The notes: generated from the sequence alone by a model not told the origin. Positions 27,928 to 38,782 are shown, counted from the stretch's first letter. The stretch is DNA of 64,000 nt from Moritella viscosa (GCA_000953735.1 LN554852.1:4971846-5035845); one strand, 5' to 3'. Numbers and translations: made by a program.

Positions 27928-29043
27928 TTATAAAATCATGCTCTTTGGTGCAACGAACGGTAGGTTATGTGCTTCTGCAACATCTTGAACAGTTACTTGA
28001 CCAGCGATAACATTTAAGCCGTTTAGTAAGTGCTCATCTTGTATTAATGCTTCTTTCCAACCTAAGTTAGCAAGTTTGATGATGTACGGTAGTGTTGCAT
28101 TGTTTAATGCAAACGTAGATGTTTTAGCAACAGCACCAGGCATGTTAGCAACACAATAGTGTACAACATCATCAATAATGTAAGTTGGGTCTTGGTGTGT
28201 AGTCGCATGTGAAGTTTCGAAACAACCACCTTGGTCAATCGCAACGTCAACAACAGCAGCACCAGGCTTCATGCGTGAAATTAGGTCTTTAGTTACTAGT
28301 TTCGGTGCTGCTGCACCAGGAACTAATACCGCACCAATCACAAGATCAGCTTCTAATACATATTTTTCAATTGCATCGTGTGTAGAATAAACAACTTTCA
28401 GACGACCATCAAATTGGTTGTCTAGATTAGCAAGTACAGTAAGGTTACGGTCTAACATAGTTACGCTAGCACCCATACCAACAGCCATTTTCGCCGCATT
28501 CATACCAACAACACCGCCGCCGATAACAACAACGTTTGCAGGAGCAACACCCGGTACGCCACCCATAAGAAGACCACAACCACCTTGTGATTTTTCTAAT
28601 GCTTGTGCACCAGCTTGAATTGACATACGGCCAGCAACAGCAGACATAGGCGCAAGTAATGGTAAACCACCGTTTGCATCCGTTACTGTTTCATAAGCGA
28701 TACAAACTGCATTACTCTTGATTAGGTCTTCTGTTTGCGCTAAATCAGGTGCAAGGTGTAAATAAGTGAATAACACTTGGCCATCGCGTAACATTGCACG
28801 TTCAACAGCTTGTGGCTCTTTTACTTTTACAATCATATCTGCAGTTGCGAAAACTTCAGCAGCAGTTGTTAATATTTTTGCACCAACAGTTTCATAATCG
28901 CTGTCGCTAAAACCAATACCAGCACCAGCAAATGTTTCAACATAAACGGTATGGCCATGTGTAATAAGCTCTCGTGCACTTGCAGGAGTCATACCTACGC
29001 GATACTCATGGTTTTTAATCTCTTTAGGTACGCCGATAATCAT
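27928..29043 (-). CDS. ald: alanine dehydrogenase
   Basis: 371 residues starting [20 protein letters not shown], the family N-terminus with the pyruvate-binding Arg and Lys. The NAD-binding loop is [20 protein letters not shown], followed by [13 protein letters not shown] and the [15 protein letters not shown] signature. It interconverts L-alanine and pyruvate plus ammonia with NAD+, usually in alanine catabolism. Single gene with a strong terminator, lying between ilvD and the glucosaminidase gene. Confidence 0.96.
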   Translation of the reverse strand: MIIGVPKEIKNHEYRVGMTPASARELITHGHTVYVETFAGAGIGFSDSDYETVGAKILTTAAEVFATADMIVKVKEPQAVERAMLRDGQVLFTYLHLAPDLAQTEDLIKSNAVCIAYETVTDANGGLPLLAPMSAVAGRMSIQAGAQALEKSQGGCGLLMGGVPGVAPANVVVIGGGVVGMNAAKMAVGMGASVTMLDRNLTVLANLDNQFDGRLKVVYSTHDAIEKYVLEADLVIGAVLVPGAAAPKLVTKDLISRMKPGAAVVDVAIDQGGCFETSHATTHQDPTYIIDDVVHYCVANMPGAVAKTSTFALNNATLPYIIKLANLGWKEALIQDEHLLNGLNVIAGQVTVQDVAEAHNLPFVAPKSMIL

Positions 29044-29233
29044 ATGCTGTTTACTCCGATTTATGGTTCATTTAACTGGCTGAGAAAAGCTTCTCGATAT
29101 ATAGGTGCAGTATAGACATAGATTAGCAAAATTAATCACTAAAGATCGCTCTAATTTTAAGAAAAGTTTATAGAAGATTTGTTAAATCGATGTTGAACAG
29201 AAGATAATTTTTTCTGTGAGCAAGATCTCCCTC

Positions 29234-29279
29234 AAAAAAAAGAGCTCAGTAGTAATCATAGTCGATTATCACTGAGCCC
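29234..29279 (-). terminator. terminator of the ilv operon (after ilvD)
   Basis: GGCTCAGT / ACTGAGCTC stem with a long loop, followed by TTTTTTTT on the minus strand, about 47 bases after the ilvD stop. Confidence 0.85.
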
Positions 29280-29325
29280 TTGATATAGATCATTGAGAAT
29301 TGTTCGATAATACTAACGAGGTAGG

Positions 29326-31173
29326 TTAGATCATATTTCGATCGCGTACCGCACCTTTATCTGCACTTGTCGCAAAATGACCGTAAATACGCAATGCTTG
29401 TGTTACTTTTCGTTCGCGCTTCTCAACTGGTTTCCAAGCTAATTCCCCGCGGCTTTCCATTTCAGTACGGCGCGCAGCAAGTACATCATCAGCAACCACA
29501 AGATTCATCGAACGTTCTGGAATATTAATATCAATAATATCACCATCTTCAACTAGACCGATCAAACCGCCACTTGCAGCTTCTGGTGAAGCATGACCAA
29601 TAGACAAGCCCGACGTACCACCCGAAAAACGACCATCAGTAATAAGCGCACACGCTTTACCAAGTCCCATAGATTTCAAATAACTGGTTGGGTATAGCAT
29701 TTCTTGCATACCTGGACCACCTTTCGGCCCTTCATAACGAATAACAACCACATCACCAGCTTTAATTTCACTGGCTAAAATGGCACTAACCGCAGAGTCT
29801 TGGCTTTCAAATACCCGCGCGGTACCCCGGAACAATAAGTTATCATCCTCGACCCCCGCAGTTTTAACTACCGCACCATCAATAGCAATGTTACCAGTTA
29901 GTACCGCAAGACCACCTTCTTGGCTATAGGCATTTTCGATTGAACGGATACAACCGTTAGCGCGATCATCATCCAGTGAATCCCAACGGCAATCTTGGCT
30001 GAAGGCTTTCGTGGTACGGATACCAGCAGGACCCGCCGAATACATTTTCTTCACCGCGTCAGATTCGGTTGTGACAATATCAAACTTAGCCAACTGCTCA
30101 GCCATCGTCATGCCCATTACTGTCATATTGTCAGTATGCAATAAACCCGCACGATTCAATTCAGCCAAGATCCCCATCACACCACCGGCGCGATGCACAT
30201 CTTCCATATGATAGAGCGGTGTTGATGGGGCCACTTTACATAACTGCGGCACTTTACGTGATAATGCATCCATATCCGCTAAGTTATAATCAACTTCACC
30301 TTCAATTGCAGCAGCGATTAAATGCAATACCGTATTGGTTGAACCACCCATTGCAATATCCAGTGTCATCGCATTTTCAAAGGCGTCACGATTAGCAATA
30401 TTACGCGGTAATACCGATTCATCATCTTGCTCATAATAGCGCTTACACAGATCAACAATACGACGACCAGCATTTAAGAACAATTCTTCACGATCAGCGT
30501 GAGTAGCAACTAGTGAGCCATTACCCGGTTGTGATAAACCTAATGCTTCTGTTAAACAGTTCATTGAGTTGGCAGTAAACATACCTGAACACGAACCACA
30601 CGTTGGGCATGCGCTACGTTCTACTTTTTCAACATCTTCATCTGACACATTTTTATCTGCGCCCATTACCATGGCATCCACTAAGTCTAATTTAATGATC
30701 TGATCTGATAATTTAGTTTTCCCGGCTTCCATCGGGCCACCGGAAATAAAGATAACAGGAATATTAAGACGCAACGCGGCCATTAACATACCAGGGGTGA
30801 TCTTGTCGCAGTTAGAAATACACACAAGTGCATCCGCACAGTGCGCATTAACCATATATTCAACAGAATCAGCAATCAGATCACGTGATGGTAAGCTATA
30901 TAGCATGCCGTCGTGACCCATCGCGATACCATCATCAATCGCAATGGTATTAAATTCTTTAGCGATACCGCCAGATTTCAAAATTTCGTCCGCGACCAAT
31001 TGTCCCATATCTTTTAAATGTACGTGACCAGGAACAAATTGGGTAAATGAATTGGCAATGGCAATAATCGGTTTGCCGAAATCTTCTTCTCGGGTACCAG
31101 TTGCACGCCACAAGGCGCGAGCACCGGCCATATTACGGCCTTGGGTAGATGTTGCAGAACGCAGTTTAGGCAT
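29326..31173 (-). CDS. ilvD: dihydroxy-acid dehydratase
   Basis: 615 residues with the start [26 protein letters not shown] after GGAGAG (the reading to 31245 is discarded). It has the cluster cysteines in [12 protein letters not shown] and [16 protein letters not shown], and the C-terminal [24 protein letters not shown]. This iron-sulfur enzyme makes the 2-oxo acids of valine and isoleucine. It is the last gene of ilvLGMED. Confidence 0.97.
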   Translation of the reverse strand: MPKLRSATSTQGRNMAGARALWRATGTREEDFGKPIIAIANSFTQFVPGHVHLKDMGQLVADEILKSGGIAKEFNTIAIDDGIAMGHDGMLYSLPSRDLIADSVEYMVNAHCADALVCISNCDKITPGMLMAALRLNIPVIFISGGPMEAGKTKLSDQIIKLDLVDAMVMGADKNVSDEDVEKVERSACPTCGSCSGMFTANSMNCLTEALGLSQPGNGSLVATHADREELFLNAGRRIVDLCKRYYEQDDESVLPRNIANRDAFENAMTLDIAMGGSTNTVLHLIAAAIEGEVDYNLADMDALSRKVPQLCKVAPSTPLYHMEDVHRAGGVMGILAELNRAGLLHTDNMTVMGMTMAEQLAKFDIVTTESDAVKKMYSAGPAGIRTTKAFSQDCRWDSLDDDRANGCIRSIENAYSQEGGLAVLTGNIAIDGAVVKTAGVEDDNLLFRGTARVFESQDSAVSAILASEIKAGDVVVIRYEGPKGGPGMQEMLYPTSYLKSMGLGKACALITDGRFSGGTSGLSIGHASPEAASGGLIGLVEDGDIIDINIPERSMNLVVADDVLAARRTEMESRGELAWKPVEKRERKVTQALRIYGHFATSADKGAVRDRNMI

Positions 31174-31316
31174 CGGTTCTCTCCATGAAACAAAATAAAC
31201 AGTTAATATAAAGGAGGCAAATCTGTGCCTCACCTTAATAATCAAATCGACTTATCGTCGTAAGTAGGTGTTAACAACACCCACTTATATATATAGCAGT
31301 AATATAAATTGAACGA

Positions 31317-32246
31317 TTAGCTTGGATCTGCCACGTAATCCAACCAGCCCCACTTATCTTCACTTTGACCTTTAATCAAAGCAAAATAAGCTGTCTGTAG
31401 TCGCTCTGTAATTGGGCCACGTTTACCCGTGCCAATGTCAATACGATCAACAGAACGTACTGGAACCACTTCCGCAGCTGTACCGCACATGAACATCTCA
31501 TCAGCTAAGTACATAGCTTCACGGGCAATCGGTTCTTCACGCACTTCATAGCCAAAGTCACGAGCCAGTACCATTAAGGTATTTCGCGTTAAACCAGGTA
31601 AGATGCATGCCGTTGTCGGCGGAGTATGAATAACCCCATTTTTCACGAAGAACAAGTTTTCACCCGCGCCTTCAGAAATAGTGCCGTTCACATCCAATGC
31701 AATACCTTCAGCGTAACCATGACGCTTCGCTTCAGATGAAATCAGTTGTGATGATAAATAGTTACCACCGGCTTTGGCACCAGTTGGGATCGTATTAGGT
31801 GCTAAGCGATTCCAAGAGGTAACACAAACATCAACGCCTTCCTCTAAACTTTCATCGCCCAAGTAAGCCCCCCAGCTCATTGCAGCAACAAGCGCCTCGC
31901 ATACTGTGGATTTAGGTGTTAAACCCAATCCAACATTACCAATATAAGCCAGAGGACGTAGGTAAGCATTGGTAAGGCCATTGGCTAATACCGCATCTTT
32001 ACAGGCTTGTTCTATTTCTTGTTTTGAATAAGGGATGGACCAGCCATAAATCTTAGCCGAATCAAATAGACGTTGAACATGTTCTTTCAAACGGAAAATA
32101 GCGGGACCTTTTGGCGTATCATATGCACGAATACCTTCAAAGACCGATGATCCATAATGCAATGCATGCGTAAATACACTCACTTGAGCCTGAGACTCAG
32201 GTACCATCTTTCCATTAAACCAAACTTGCTGTTCAGTATTCGCCAT
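31317..32246 (-). CDS. ilvE: branched-chain amino acid aminotransferase
   Basis: A 309-residue fold-type IV PLP enzyme. It has HYGSSVFEGIRAY near the N-terminus, GGNYLSSQL, and the PLP-phosphate loop LDVNGTISEGAGENLFFV followed by GLTRNTLM. It transfers the amino group from glutamate to make isoleucine, valine and leucine. It lies between ilvM (93-base gap) and ilvD (143-base gap) on the same strand. Confidence 0.96.
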   Translation of the reverse strand: MANTEQQVWFNGKMVPESQAQVSVFTHALHYGSSVFEGIRAYDTPKGPAIFRLKEHVQRLFDSAKIYGWSIPYSKQEIEQACKDAVLANGLTNAYLRPLAYIGNVGLGLTPKSTVCEALVAAMSWGAYLGDESLEEGVDVCVTSWNRLAPNTIPTGAKAGGNYLSSQLISSEAKRHGYAEGIALDVNGTISEGAGENLFFVKNGVIHTPPTTACILPGLTRNTLMVLARDFGYEVREEPIAREAMYLADEMFMCGTAAEVVPVRSVDRIDIGTGKRGPITERLQTAYFALIKGQSEDKWGWLDYVADPS

Positions 32247-32339
32247 AATTGCTTCTTCCTTTATGCTGTAATTTTATATTATTTTAAATAACACCAGCTC
32301 TTGCATCCTGCAATGCAAACCAGTGTTTTCAATAAAGTG

Positions 32340-32597
32340 TTATATTGTAGTAATGTGCTGAACGCTTAGTTTACGCACATCAAATAACTTATCTAACTGT
32401 TTATAGAGTAGGTCAATCCCGCGATCACCCGATACTGTAACCGTAATCTTTATGCTATTGCAATCATTCATTTGTACCGAATTCATGCTACTAATACGAA
32501 AGCCTCGATGACGAATAACACGTAATACTCGCTCTAAAATTTCGAGTGTGTTGGTGGCATCAATCACCACTTCATGCACTTGCTTAACACTCATCAT
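32340..32597 (-). CDS. ilvM: acetolactate synthase II, small subunit
   Basis: An 85-residue single ACT-domain protein. The length and the overlap with the 3' end of ilvG (11-14 bases, depending on which of two ATGs is used) identify IlvM, not the longer IlvN or IlvH. It regulates and stabilises the IlvG catalytic subunit. The overlap suggests translational coupling. Confidence 0.93.
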   Translation of the reverse strand: MMSVKQVHEVVIDATNTLEILERVLRVIRHRGFRISSMNSVQMNDCNSIKITVTVSGDRGIDLLYKQLDKLFDVRKLSVQHITTI

Positions 32598-34242
32598 ATT
32601 GCTCCAACATCTCGCCGTTATTTACTCCAGGTGGCACTAATGGCCATACATTTTCTTGCTCTGAAATTTGAACATGCAAAAAGTACGCGCCATTACTGGC
32701 CAGCATACGATCAATCGCAGGCTGCACCTGTTCTTTAACAATCACCGTTTCTCCCGGAATACCGCATGCAGCCGCTAACGCCACGAAGTCTGGATTATCA
32801 TCAAGAATAGTTTGCGATAAACGACCATCAAAAAACAGCGTTTGCCATTGGCGCACCATACCTAGGCGTTGATTATCGATTAATACAATCTTCACTGGTA
32901 ATTTAGCTCGGTTAATAGTCGCTAGTTCTTGAATGTTCATCATAATAGAACCATCTCCCGTAACCACAACCGGCATAGCACCAGGACGCGCGAGTGCCGC
33001 ACCAACAGCCGCCGGTAACCCAAAACCCATGGTGCCAAAACCCGCACTGGATAATAAATTTTCAGGTTGGGTAAATGTCATATGTTGCGCAGTCCACATC
33101 TGGTGCTGACCAACATCGCACGCAACAAGATGGTCTTCAGGTAAACTGGCAGACAATTGTTTCAATAACAAAGGGGCATAGATAGCAATGCCAGGGTGAT
33201 CATAGCGAAAAGCTGTGTCAACTTTCATTTCGAGGGTATGTAAACGCCAAGGTGCAATATCCAAGGTCATTTTTAACGCCGGTAGAATGAGTTTTAAATC
33301 AGTCGTGATAGCAACATTAGCAACGCGTAATTTATTGTGCTCACAAGCATCAATATCCAAATGGATCACTTTGGCATGTGGCGCAAACTCATCAAGCTTA
33401 CCGGTTACCCGGTCATCAAAACGCGCACCGACCGCAATCAACAGATCACTTTCTTGCACCGCTAAATTAGCCGCTTTCAGACCATGCATCCCTAGCATAC
33501 CCAAATAATAAGGGTGTTCAGAATCGGCACTACCAATACCCTTTAGCGTGCTAACCATCGGAATATCTAATGCTGCCGCTAATTCACGTAGTTCAGGTAC
33601 CGCGTTCGCCATACCGACACCACCGCCAACATACAACACAGGTTTTTTAGCCGCATGTAATAATGCACGTGCTGCAGCAACTTCTTCATCAACTAAGCCA
33701 TCTAATGGGGGTAATACTGGTAATTCAGATACCGTCTCATACGCCATTTCTGCCAGCTGAATATCTTTAGGGATATCAATTAATACAGGACCAGGACGGC
33801 CAGTTGTCGCAATCGTAAATGCTTCGGCAATAATACGATCTAAATCATTTTGATCTTCAACCAAAAAGCTGTGTTTAGTACACGATAACGTCATGCCAAG
33901 AATATCCACTTCTTGGAACGTATCCACACCAATCAAGGCGCTCGGCACTTGCCCTGTGAACGCAACAACAGGGATCGAATCAGCCATTGCTTCCGCTAAA
34001 CCTGTCACTAAGTTAGTTGCACCTGGACCTGAAGTCGCAATACATACACCGACTCTAGCGCCAGCACGCGCATAACCCAATGCAGCCATTATTGCACCTT
34101 GCTCATGTCGCGCTAATAAATGCGCTACACCACCATCATATAACGCATCATACAATGGCATTATCGCACCGCCAGGATAACCAAATACTTGGGTTACTCC
34201 CTGTTTACGTAAAGCATTTACAATAAACTCTGTTGCTTTCAT
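32584..34242 (-). CDS. ilvG: acetolactate synthase II, large subunit
   Basis: 552 residues of a thiamine-diphosphate enzyme. It has [14 protein letters not shown] with the catalytic Glu in [23 protein letters not shown], the FAD/middle domain with [13 protein letters not shown], and the TPP motif [15 protein letters not shown]. It is intact, unlike the frameshifted ilvG of E. coli K-12. It condenses pyruvate with pyruvate or 2-oxobutyrate. It is the first structural gene after the leader and attenuator. Confidence 0.97.
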   Translation of the reverse strand: MKATEFIVNALRKQGVTQVFGYPGGAIMPLYDALYDGGVAHLLARHEQGAIMAALGYARAGARVGVCIATSGPGATNLVTGLAEAMADSIPVVAFTGQVPSALIGVDTFQEVDILGMTLSCTKHSFLVEDQNDLDRIIAEAFTIATTGRPGPVLIDIPKDIQLAEMAYETVSELPVLPPLDGLVDEEVAAARALLHAAKKPVLYVGGGVGMANAVPELRELAAALDIPMVSTLKGIGSADSEHPYYLGMLGMHGLKAANLAVQESDLLIAVGARFDDRVTGKLDEFAPHAKVIHLDIDACEHNKLRVANVAITTDLKLILPALKMTLDIAPWRLHTLEMKVDTAFRYDHPGIAIYAPLLLKQLSASLPEDHLVACDVGQHQMWTAQHMTFTQPENLLSSAGFGTMGFGLPAAVGAALARPGAMPVVVTGDGSIMMNIQELATINRAKLPVKIVLIDNQRLGMVRQWQTLFFDGRLSQTILDDNPDFVALAAACGIPGETVIVKEQVQPAIDRMLASNGAYFLHVQISEQENVWPLVPPGVNNGEMLEQYDEC

Positions 34243-34291
34243 TAATCCACATCCCTTTAAACATCATTCTTGTAAATCGTTAAACGCCAAA

Positions 34292-34326
34292 CAAAAAAAA
34301 ACCCCGGTTATTTACCGCGGTTTTCT
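34292..34326 (-). terminator. ilv operon attenuator
   Basis: On the minus strand AACCGCGG / CCGGGGTT forms a stem with one mismatch, followed by nine T residues. It lies between ilvL and ilvG and works as the attenuator terminator. Confidence 0.85.
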
Positions 34327-34342
34327 TATTGCTGGATTAAGC

Positions 34343-34438
34343 TTATTTTCGCTTAGCAGTAAGTCCCCGGCTTGGTAATTTAATAATTACCACCAGAATG
34401 CTGACCACAATAATAAGACGCGAAGTAAACCCAAACAT
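34343..34438 (-). CDS. ilvL: ilv operon leader peptide IlvL
   Basis: A 31-residue reading frame starting at the ATG at 34438. Residues 8-21 read LIIVVSILVVIIKL: 12 of 14 are Ile, Val or Leu. It ends 17 bases before the attenuator hairpin. This is the classic arrangement in which ribosome stalling on scarce branched-chain aminoacyl-tRNA prevents termination ahead of ilvG. Its sequence differs from E. coli IlvL but the composition and position are decisive. A 7-bp inverted repeat (GGTAATT / AATTACC) at 34374-34391 lies within the Val/Ile codons and may be a pause or alternative hairpin. Confidence 0.92.
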   Translation of the reverse strand: MFGFTSRLIIVVSILVVIIKLPSRGLTAKRK

Positions 34439-34739
34439 ATAACTAATCCAACAACTATATAAAATTTTTATGATTCATTATTAGCATGGTGAATTTATTT
34501 AAGCAAGGCTTTAACCGCGCATAAAATAACTAAAATAACCAAATAAATGCACAGTAACCATTCAAAATGTTGAATAACAAACAAATAACAGCTTAAAAAT
34601 TCACATATGACAAGCATCACAAAATAGACTGTGGCAAATAGGCCTTGCTTAAGGTTTTAAAATAATCCACCTAATTCAAGCATACTTATTGTTAATTACA
34701 CTAAGGTATAAATACAATCATAAAAGCCAAGGATGATTA
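34439..34739. promoter_or_regulatory. divergent promoter region, ilvL / comM
   Basis: A 301-base AT-rich gap between the ilv leader (minus) and comM (plus). It must hold the ilv operon promoter and the comM promoter. I cannot place either securely. Confidence 0.45.
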
Positions 34740-35390
34740 ATGAGTTTAGCCGTGATCTATAGCCGTGCAATTTTAGGTATCAATGCGCCTTTAATTACCA
34801 TTGAAGTTCACATCAGCGAAGGACTACCAGGCTTTACCATTGTCGGCCTACCAGAAACATCGGTGAAAGAAGCCAAAGATCGCGTGCGTAGTGCCTTGAT
34901 GAATTCTAATTTTGTAATGCCAGCCAAACGGATCACCGTCAATTTGGGACCAGCAGATCTACCAAAAGAAGGCAGCCGTTATGATTTACCGATTGCTATC
35001 GCGATTTTAATCGCATCACAACAAGTCACGACTAATCGACATCAACAATTAGAATTTATTGGTGAACTCTCTTTATCCGGTAAATTACGAACTTGCCGTG
35101 GCACAATCCCGAGTATCATCGCGGGTAAAAAAGCCCAACGCAGTACAATAATTCCCTTTGATAATGGCCATGAAGCAGCACTTATCGACAATGCCACTTG
35201 TTTCACCGCCATGGACTTACAACAGGTATGTACACATTTAACGGATCAACAAAAATTACCCACCGCACAACGAGCAACGTCCGAAATTATAACATCAGCA
35301 AGTCAACACGATATGCAAGACATTATCGGTCAGCAAAGTGCCAAACGAGCCTTAGAGATCTGCGCAGCAGGTAATCATAATTTATTGTAG
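34740..35390 (+). pseudogene. comM: comM (yifB), 5' part, interrupted by the island
   Basis: 216 residues of the N-terminal, Lon-protease-like domain of ComM, opening MSLAVIYSRAILGINAPLITIEVHISEGLPGFTIVGLPETSVKEAKDRVR. The last codons are AAGNHNLL, and a stop formed at the island border follows at once. In the intact family the next residues are LxGPPGTGKT, the Walker A motif, which here lies 9.6 kb away at 45007. ComM is an AAA+ hexameric helicase that promotes branch migration of incoming DNA in natural transformation. The fragment has no ATPase motif and cannot be active. It is next to ilvL, as yifB is in E. coli. Confidence 0.93.
35385..35388 (+). repeat. attL core (TTGT)
   Basis: Left island border. 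The host side reads AATTTA-TTGT and the island side continues AGTTATG. The same TTGT lies at the right border (45004-45007). Joining the host flanks across one TTGT restores the comM reading frame as AAT TTA TTG TTG TTT GGT. Confidence 0.88.
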
Positions 35391-35578
35391 TTATGTCATT
35401 AACCTAACGAGTAATTTAAAGTAACTTCAAAGATAAATACTTGATATTAATAATTTAGGTAAAAAGAAAATGAAGTATTAGAAGTGATCTTTAATTCACT
35501 TATGAATAAATGTATATATTTGGGCTTTTACTTGGGTATAATCAATCATTTTATATTATTGATAAAGTTGGGTTACTT

Positions 35579-36544
35579 GTGGCAAATGAAAGAATTACGG
35601 AGAACTTTGTTCGAGAAAAATTGAGAGAGCATAATTACTTTCAAGCAGATAACGGTATCGTTATTGAAGAACAAAAGTCTCAAATAAAACGAGTTCAAAA
35701 TCTTTTAAAGACAGCAAGTAAAGCCAATACAGGTAAAGGTGGTTATCCAGAGTTTATTATAACTTGGGAATCAGATCCTAACTTTTTAATTGTTGTTGAG
35801 TGTAAAGCTGATACGAAATTTCACGAAAGTAAAAAATTAGATAAAGCTAAAGACTATGCTGTCGATGGCGTATTACACTATGCAAAGTTTCTTTCTAAAG
35901 ACTATACAGTTTTAGCTCTTGCGGTAAGTGGGACTTCAGAGGACTACACAATAGTATCTAATTATTTAGTTCCTTGTGGTTCTAGTGATCATTCAGTGTT
36001 AACTAATGAAGAAGGTCTTGCTGTTAAAGAGATTTTACCCTTTGAAGACTATTATCGTTTAGCTTCTTATGATCCTCTTGTAGAAAGAAAACGACATAGT
36101 GATTTACTCGCTTTTGCTAAAGAATTACACGAACTTATTTGGACAGCCGCAAAGATTTCAGAAGAAGATAAACCTCTTTTAGTTAGTGGTACATTGATAG
36201 CTTTGATGAATCAGCCATTTCTTAAATCATTTCAATTTTATAGTGCGGAAGATATGCCCCGAAAGTGGCTTGAAGCGATTAAAGACGAACTTGATCGAGC
36301 TGATATTCCACAAGCCAAAAAAGATACTATGCTACAACCATACGCAGGTGTGGCAGGTCAACCAAACCTAGGTAAGCCCGATTCAAAAACTTCTAAAAAA
36401 TATCCCCAAGGTGTTCTTAATGAAGTAATTAAAGAAATAAATGATAACGTATGGCCTTTTATCAGTATTTATCATAATTTTGACGTTGTAGGTCATTTCT
36501 ATGGTGAGTTTTTAAAATATACCGCTGGAGATAAAAATCTTTAG
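35579..36544 (+). pseudogene. BcgI-like (type IIB) restriction/methylase A subunit, N-terminal part (frameshifted)
   Basis: About 322 residues from the likely GTG start at 35579. The longer reading from an ATG at 35510 overlaps a TATAAT (35537-35542) that looks like the promoter. A PD-(D/E)xK-type nuclease site is visible: YPEFIITW, then FLIVVECKAD, with Glu-Cys-Lys as the ExK pair. A helical linker into the N6-adenine methylase follows. It ends at a stop in KYTAGDKNL where the family continues LGIVLTPRHITELF, which is present in the -1 frame just beyond. One extra A in AAAAA at about 36535 would give DKKSLGIVLTP and join the halves. Confidence 0.8.
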
Positions 36545-37455
36545 GTATTGTTTTAACCCCAAGACATATAACAGAACTATTTTGCGATATAGCAAATATA
36601 ACCAAGAATGATACTGTAATTGATATCTGTGCAGGGACAGGTGGTTTTTTGATATCTGCAATGCACGCAATGCTTAAAACAGCAATGACAGATGATGAAA
36701 GACTAGATATTAAGAAAAACCGTTTAATAGGTATTGAAAACAGTCCCAAAATGTTTGCTTTAGCTGCTAGTAATATGATTTTAAGAGGGGACGGTAAAGC
36801 AAACCTACATCAAAGTAGTTGTTTCGAGCCTACTCTTAAAAAAGCAATTATGGAGCCAGATCCGTCTCGTGGGGTAAAACGCCCAAATATAGGCTTGTTA
36901 AATCCTCCTTATGCTCAATCAAAAAGTGATGCTGAACTCCATGAACTTTATTTTGTAAAAGAAATGTTAGATCTCCTTGATAAAGGTGGATTGGGTGTAG
37001 CTATTATTCCAGTGAGTTGTGTTATTAGCCCGAATAAAGCAAAAAGCGAAATATTGGAAAAACACACATTAAAAGCTGTTATGTCAATGTCTAGCGAACT
37101 TTTTTATCCCGTTGGAACCGTAACTTGTATCGTTGTTTTTGAAGCACACAAACCTCATAAGGAAACCAATAAAAAAACTTGGTTTGGCTATTGGAGAGAT
37201 GATGGTTACATCAAAACAAAGCATATGGGCCGTATTGATCTTAAACATCAGTGGCAGGATATTAAATCTCGTTGGTTAGAAGCATATAACAATAATGAAG
37301 TTCATCCAGGTGAATCAGTAACTGCCTATGTAGATGCAGATAATGAATGGATCGCTGAAGCTTATATGGAAACAGACTACAGTAGTGTGAATAAAAATGA
37401 TTTTGAAGAAGTGGTCAAAAGCTACGCCATATTCAAATTAATGAGTAAGGTTTAA
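36541..37455 (+). pseudogene. BcgI-like A subunit, C-terminal N6-adenine methylase part
   Basis: Read from just after the frameshift, this segment holds methylase motif I (DICAGTGGFLISAMHAM) and catalytic motif IV (LLNPPYAQS), then the C-terminal helices. No ATG, GTG or TTG precedes motif I in this frame, and the first start is a TTG at 36649, beyond it. The methylase therefore needs the upstream half to work. The specificity gene begins 1 base after the stop. In BcgI-like systems one A polypeptide both cuts and methylates, guided by a B specificity subunit, and cuts on both sides of a bipartite site. No separate HsdR gene is present. Confidence 0.82.
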
Positions 37456-37456
37456 A

Positions 37457-38416
37457 ATGATAGAGTTGCAAGAAATATTTGATATTTACTATGGCAATAG
37501 TCTAGATTTAAATAAATTAGAAAAATCAAATAATGGCGTAAATTTTGTTTCACGCACTGCAAAAAACAATGGTGTATCAACAATAGTGAAAGAGGTTGAA
37601 GAGCTTCAAAAAATGCCTAAAGGAACTATAACCGTTTCTTTGGGAGGATCTGTTTTAGAGGCTTTTCTACAACCAAATGAATATTATACAGGCTACCATA
37701 TTTTCTGTCTGGAAGTAAAAAAAGGGCTGAATATTACTGATGCTGAAAAACTATATTATTGTTCTTGTATTAGAGCGAATAAATATAGATACAGCTATGG
37801 ACGACAAGCTAACCGTACATTAAGGACTTTAAAAGTTCCACATTTTGATGATTTCCCTGATTGGGTTAATGACGTAGATTTATCGACTTTTGATGATGCA
37901 AAAGCTGTCTTAAAAAAGAAAGTAATTGATCCCCTCAAATCTATATGTGATTGGAAAGAGTTCAAGTTGGAAGAGCTATTTGATTTAAAAAAAGGGAAGC
38001 GTTTAACAAAAGCTACAATGTTGCAAGGAAAAACACCATTTATAGGCTCTACAGACAGTAATAATGGATTAACTAATACTGTCGGGCAAGATGCTATTCA
38101 CGATGGGAATGTTTTATCAGTGAATTACAATGGCTCTGTTGGAGAAGCATTTTATCAACCAGTCGCTTTTTGGGCTTCAGATGATGTTAATGTTTTATAT
38201 CCCAAGGATTATTCATTCAGTAGATTCAATTCATATATCGCTTTATTCATAATTCCTATTATTAGGCTTAATAAGTTTAAGTTTAGTTATGGGCGTAAAT
38301 GGCATATGGATAGAATGAAAGAATCGAAAATTGTTCTACCTGTAAAAAATGGTCAGCTTGACTTAAAGATAATGGAGGACTTTATTAAGTCCTTGCCTTA
38401 TAGCACCAGTATTTAA
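37457..38416 (+). CDS. BcgI-like specificity (S/B) subunit
   Basis: The 319-residue protein consists of two half-repeats, each a target-recognition domain followed by a helical spacer. Repeat 1 has LQEIFDIYYGNSLDLNKLEK, GGSVLEAFLQPNEYYTGYHIF and the helix ending LKSICDW. Repeat 2 has FKLEELFDLKKGKRLTKATM, YNGSVGEAFYQPVAFWASDDVNVL, and LPVKNGQLDLKIMEDFIKSLPYS. This is the type I/IIB specificity-subunit plan and would read a two-part DNA site. It begins 1 base after the methylase stop, and a terminator follows it. Confidence 0.88.
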   Translation: MIELQEIFDIYYGNSLDLNKLEKSNNGVNFVSRTAKNNGVSTIVKEVEELQKMPKGTITVSLGGSVLEAFLQPNEYYTGYHIFCLEVKKGLNITDAEKLYYCSCIRANKYRYSYGRQANRTLRTLKVPHFDDFPDWVNDVDLSTFDDAKAVLKKKVIDPLKSICDWKEFKLEELFDLKKGKRLTKATMLQGKTPFIGSTDSNNGLTNTVGQDAIHDGNVLSVNYNGSVGEAFYQPVAFWASDDVNVLYPKDYSFSRFNSYIALFIIPIIRLNKFKFSYGRKWHMDRMKESKIVLPVKNGQLDLKIMEDFIKSLPYSTSI

Positions 38417-38430
38417 TCAACTTTTATTAT

Positions 38431-38456
38431 AAGCCTATCTCATTGGTAGGCTTTCC
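38431..38456 (+). terminator. terminator after the specificity gene
   Basis: AAGCCTA / TAGGCTT stem and loop, followed by a short T/C tract. Confidence 0.65.
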
Positions 38457-38670
38457 TCAAACCCGCTCTTAAAAAGCAATTTTAGATAGGTTAGCTTTAA
38501 TATTTATTTCATATCTCATTGAGCAAGCTCAAATCGCCAAACCAGAAAGGCGCTTGCGCCAATGCTCTTCAAAAATGTCTTTTCTAAATAAAAAATAAAT
38601 CTCAATTTGACTCTTTATTAAAGGATCTTTCTTAAATAATCTACATTAGTTTATTATCTGTATTATTAGG

Positions 38671-38782
38671 GTGTTGACTTGTGGGGTTTTAGTGGTGTTG
38701 ACTTGTGGGGTTTAGTGGTGTTGACTTATGGGTTTTTATAAAATTATCCCTTTTAACTCAGAGGTGTTGACTTGTGGGGTTT
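38671..38782 (+). repeat. four iterons of a candidate replication origin (oriV)
   Basis: Direct repeats of GTGTTGACTTGTGGGGTTT begin at 38671, 38695, 38718 (two mismatches: TTAT for TTGT, GGGT for GGGG) and 38764. The first three steps are 24 and 23 bp and the last is 46 bp, exactly two 23-bp units, so the repeats keep helical phase. They lie 215 bases upstream of the putative initiator gene in AT-rich DNA. This is how iteron plasmid origins are built. Confidence 0.85.

Noticed and set aside
35510..35578. N-terminal extension of the restriction subunit from an ATG at 35510
   Set aside because: The extension contains TATAAT at 35537-35542, has no ribosome site and is hydrophobic unlike the family; the GTG at 35579 fits the family start.
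36520..36545. Programmed -1 frameshift joining the two halves of the methylase
   Set aside because: The sequence TAAAAATC is not a canonical X XXY YYZ slippery heptamer in the reading frame and no stimulating structure is obvious, so an indel is more likely.
35579..38416. A complete type I (HsdRMS) restriction system
   Set aside because: No HsdR-type helicase/translocase gene is present and the nuclease motif is fused ahead of the methylase, as in BcgI-like systems.
38549..38560. GGCGCTTGCGCC palindrome near the specificity gene
   Set aside because: It is short and isolated, with no T-tract or paired copy, and I cannot tie it to a function.
38671..38782. The repeats as a CRISPR array
   Set aside because: The units are 19 bp with only 4-5 bp between most of them, there are no spacer-length inserts of uniform size and no cas genes; their place before a putative initiator gene fits iterons.
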